Assembly: GCA_907165135.1 (NCBI GenBank)
Contig: OU015569.1
Span: 2,232,001-2,296,000 of the forward strand
DNA length: 64,000 nt
Direction: 5' to 3'
Source: Oikopleura dioica
Taxonomy: Eukaryota > Chordata > Appendicularia > Copelata > Oikopleuridae
Position numbers and translations under genes: made by a program. This document shows positions 61,701 through 64,000 of this stretch, in pieces (the stretch's first letter is position 1; the number at the start of each line of letters is the position of its first letter). Under the pieces are notes generated by a model that was not told where the DNA came from, ran no database searches, and saw only the letters and a list, made by a program, of their open reading frames with translations.

Positions 61701-64000
61701 GGGAATTTTTTACCGGGAAGTAGAGATCTTTCGAAAAAAACTCGAAAACAGCAACGATCAGGAGGAAACATCGAGGACTACTGCTGATTTCGTCGAATGT
61801 CTTCTGATGGGCGTGGACTTCTACGACGATCTCGTCCGCAGCTGCGAGGAAAAATTCCAATTCAGCGTCAAGTACCACGAAAATCACGGAATCAAAGTCG
61901 CTCGGGCAAAGCAAGTGAAAGTGTGTCTATATTTGTGCCAACAGTTCTTCATCCACATGGGCGACCTAAGTCGATACATCGAACAGCTCGATAGAAGCGG
62001 TAAGCCGACTATATCTTGAGATAAAACTGCACGTTGACGCATTGAGAAAAAAATATATATTTCGAACTTTATCTGTGAAAATGAAAGAAATCGATTTAAA
62101 AAAGCAGAAATCGCGAACTCCTTTAATTGATGCAAGAGTAACCAGCAGAGAAAGAGGACAAAAAAGTGGCTGTGAAAAAAAGAGGTTGACTCATATTTTA
62201 AGCCCTTCCGCGTCTGTCACGCAAGATGCCAAATTCGCGTGAGTTCTACACGACGGCCAAAAACCTGGATCCTAGGCATGCGAAGCCCCATTACCAGCTC
62301 GGCGTCCTTTCCACCGAGCAGCAGAGACATTTTGAAGCGATCATTCATTACATTCGCGCCGCTTCTGTTGATAAGGGAGGTGGCAGTGGCACTGCAATGA
62401 GCCTCAATAAAGGTACTAAACTTTGTCGTTCTCAAATCGTTAGCATAAAAAATAGAGTTCGAAATGGCTCGCCGCGAAGCAGTGTCTTTCCTCGCCCGAA
62501 AGGAGCACCAAAAAGAACTAGCAAAAACACTGGACAATCGAGAAATCTGGTTCATAAAGAGAAAACTGCCGAATATGTCGAAAGAGCAGCTGAATAAGCG
62601 TTTTAAATTGACGTTTCTCGCAGCTCTTGGTCGAATATTCACTGGGATCGACGTCGCTATGGTCAAAGACTTTCTGGAACAAGCGTACAGTGATTTGGAC
62701 TCGCTCATTTCAATGACAAAGAATGGCGAAAGGCCATACATCCCCGCCGGTTTCCTCGTTGAATTGTCGATCGCCGCTGTCTTCGGAATTCAGCAAAGTA
62801 TCGAAAGGAAGCAAAACGAGAAGGACGCGTTGATGATGTTCTTCGGTCTCTTGGCGCTGCTCTGTAGAAGACTCAAAAACAAACTCAAGAGCTTGATGAA
62901 GACATGTCCGGACGGGGACATTTACATCATCGGGGACGGAATGTGTCGACTACTCGCTTTTGACGAGATTCAAAATCGTACGACCCATGTCTACCCGAAT
63001 CCGGGAAGAACGATCAACGAGATAAAACAGCGAGTTGAGCAGCTATCAATAACTACTGGTAAGAAAATGCACGATTTATATATGCCTGCCTCAAGCGTCC
63101 CTCCCAGTCCCACATGGTCTAGGGGTTAGGATTTCGGATTTTCACTCCGACGGCCCGGGTTCGATTCCCGGTGTGGGAGGACTTTTTCGTTTTTGATTTC
63201 TTACTGTTATTCAGGTCCTACTGTACCCATCTGCATCTTGCACGTCGGTAGCGAGGATTCATCGACTGCTCATCAGACAAAACCGGTTGAAGAGATCGTC
63301 ACGAACTTCCGCGAACTCGTTTCCGTCGTTAAGGTTCGTCAGAGGAAATGATTCAATAAAATTCAATAACTAAATTTACTTTCAAATAGTCGACCTTTCC
63401 AAACGCTGCGATTTACTTTTCTGAGATTTTCCCTCGCTGGGATCAGGACAGTTCCAGATCAGAAAAGCTCAATAATGAGATGTACAGAATTGCGCCAGAG
63501 CTAGGCATCAAATTCCTTCGAAACAAAGAAAATTTCAACAGGAAGGAATTATTCGTATTCAAGTATGGCTATCTTCAGATCTCAATTTTTTTTTGCTTTG
63601 AATTAGGGAGAAAGAACTGACGGTCTTGAGCGACAAGGGCAAGAAGCTATTTAGTTCGGAGCTCACCAAGGTAGACAAGAAGCGTTTCGATAGTACACTA
63701 AGGAATGAATTCTAGTGCATCGAAAAAGAGCTGTCAAGCCACAACGATTTCGGCCGAGCGCTTGAGAACGATCAAGTGAGCGCACTTCTGCCAGCAATGC
63801 GCATTCTCACCGAGTACTTGGCCACTCATCACCAACAGTAATGATTGAAGCAGTGATAGACAGTTACGGAGTTTTTAGCTCAATGTTCGCCAGCCAGAGG
63901 ATCCAAAATCTGGAAAGTGTAGGCAGCTGTGGAGCGATTTTCTCCGAGCTAGCGAATTTGATCTGCCACAAGGAACTCCCTGTTCACGTTTCTTCCACGA
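58709..64000 (+). CDS. SMG6: SMG6/EST1A nonsense-mediated decay factor with embedded SGNH-like domain (3' end cut off)
   Basis: Fifteen exons to the window end: 58709-58853, 58954-59199, 59271-59452, 60326-61013, 61062-61150, 61234-61432, 61475-61653, 61693-61999, 62203-62412, 62456-63058, 63215-63333, 63390-63562, 63607-63670, 63716-63837, 63879-64000; about 1149 residues so far. Residues about 14-25 (KLRPEIQRYVPG) match the exon-junction-complex binding motif of SMG6. A long Gln/Asn/Arg/Lys-rich region with an RGGGRGG patch follows. From about 517 comes the 14-3-3-like/TPR helical region (WKGIFYREVEIFRKKL, FIHMGDLSRY, KPHYQLGVLSTEQQRHFEAIIHYIRA, NKRFKLTFLAALGRIFT). Between helices matching human SLLVRRCTCLL and LLPSVKVWSDW, about 165 residues form an SGNH-hydrolase-like domain (residues about 903-1068). 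The PIN nuclease domain would lie beyond 64000. SMG6 cleaves premature-stop mRNAs. Intron 58854-58953 is GA-AG. SMG5 is the alternative; the N-terminal motif favours SMG6. Confidence 0.8.
59441..59448. repeat. 8-bp target-site duplication, left copy
   Basis: ATCCAAGC, immediately left of the MITE and part of SMG6 coding sequence; repeated at 60311-60318. Confidence 0.9.
59449..60310. mobile_element. 862-bp hAT-like palindromic MITE forming an SMG6 intron
   Basis: Perfect 22-bp terminal inverted repeats start CAAGGTCTCGGATTTGGTGT and extend with mismatches to about 75 bp (GCGCACAA…TGTGCGCAG). The interior is rich in TGTGATC/GATCACA palindromes. An 8-bp duplication (ATCCAAGC) flanks it, and terminal CA with an 8-bp duplication is typical of the hAT superfamily. 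No transposase. Nearly the whole element lies within the SMG6 intron 59453-60325. Confidence 0.9.
60311..60318. repeat. 8-bp target-site duplication, right copy
   Basis: ATCCAAGC directly after the MITE's terminal CCGAGACCTTG. Confidence 0.9.
63108..63179 (+). tRNA. tRNA-Glu (UUC)
   Basis: Starts TCCCACATGGTCTAGGGG. The acceptor stem TCCCACA pairs with TGTGGGA. The anticodon arm TCGGA-TTTTCAC-TCCGA presents TTC. The T arm CCGGGTTCGATTCCCGG contains a standard B box. The sequence is nearly the same as animal tRNA-Glu(UUC) genes and has no intron. It lies on the same strand inside SMG6 intron 63059-63214. Confidence 0.96.
63183..63187 (+). terminator. RNA polymerase III terminator
   Basis: TTTTT a few bases after the tRNA-Glu 3' end, the usual Pol III stop signal. 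Confidence 0.7.

Overview
The window looks like nuclear DNA of an appendicularian tunicate (Oikopleura or a close relative). Genes are dense and read from both strands. Most introns are 35-70 nt with GT-AG ends, a minority must be read with GA-AG (or GG-AG) ends, and proteins are chordate-like (RASSF, NHERF-type PDZ, KANSL2, SUDS3, CLC-3/4/5, POLR1H, RPL34, SMG6). One intron carries a TTAGGG-type telomere motif. No tool was run: exon joins come from reading frame, splice phase and family resemblance, and boundaries may be off by a base or two.

Layout. 1-820 (-): partial gene of unknown family. 1291-3798 (+): secreted Cys/Thr-rich mucin-like protein. 4919-7676 (+): secreted protein with repeated chitin-binding-like Cys modules. 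7.7-11.3 kb: non-coding. 11293-11646 (+): small membrane protein. 13870-14963 (+): RING E3. 15-19 kb: non-coding with two palindromic MITEs. 19096-23259 (+): RASSF9/10-like. 23.3-27.8 kb: non-coding with a third MITE copy and a separate hairpin element. 27875-34229 (+): six-PDZ scaffold. Then a minus-strand block, right to left: RPL34, POLR1H, CLC antiporter, SUDS3, a doubtful small gene, KANSL2. 48558-57813 (+): CSPP1-like centrosomal protein whose largest intron holds a 5-kb foldback element. 58709-64000 (+): SMG6, cut by the window end.

The most interesting part is the right end. The SMG6-like gene (1) has an intron that is almost entirely an 862-bp hAT-like palindromic MITE flanked by an 8-bp target duplication of coding sequence, so it reads as intron gain by transposon insertion into an exon; (2) carries an SGNH-hydrolase-like domain, with its catalytic motif altered, embedded between helices of the SMG6 helical region; and (3) hosts a tRNA-Glu(UUC) gene in an intron within that embedded domain. 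The neighbouring CSPP1-like gene hosts a near-perfect 5,028-bp inverted repeat with 10-bp target duplications and opposed tandem arrays. A 316-bp hairpin at 25 kb shares its terminal motif.

Functionally the window mixes extracellular matrix/house-type secreted proteins (left), scaffolding and signalling (RASSF ending in a PDZ ligand, next to a multi-PDZ gene), chromatin and transcription factors (KANSL2, SUDS3, POLR1H), translation (RPL34), endosomal ion exchange (CLC), centrosome (CSPP1-like) and nonsense-mediated decay (SMG6). The close POLR1H-CLC spacing (about 100 nt, same strand) could be an operon.
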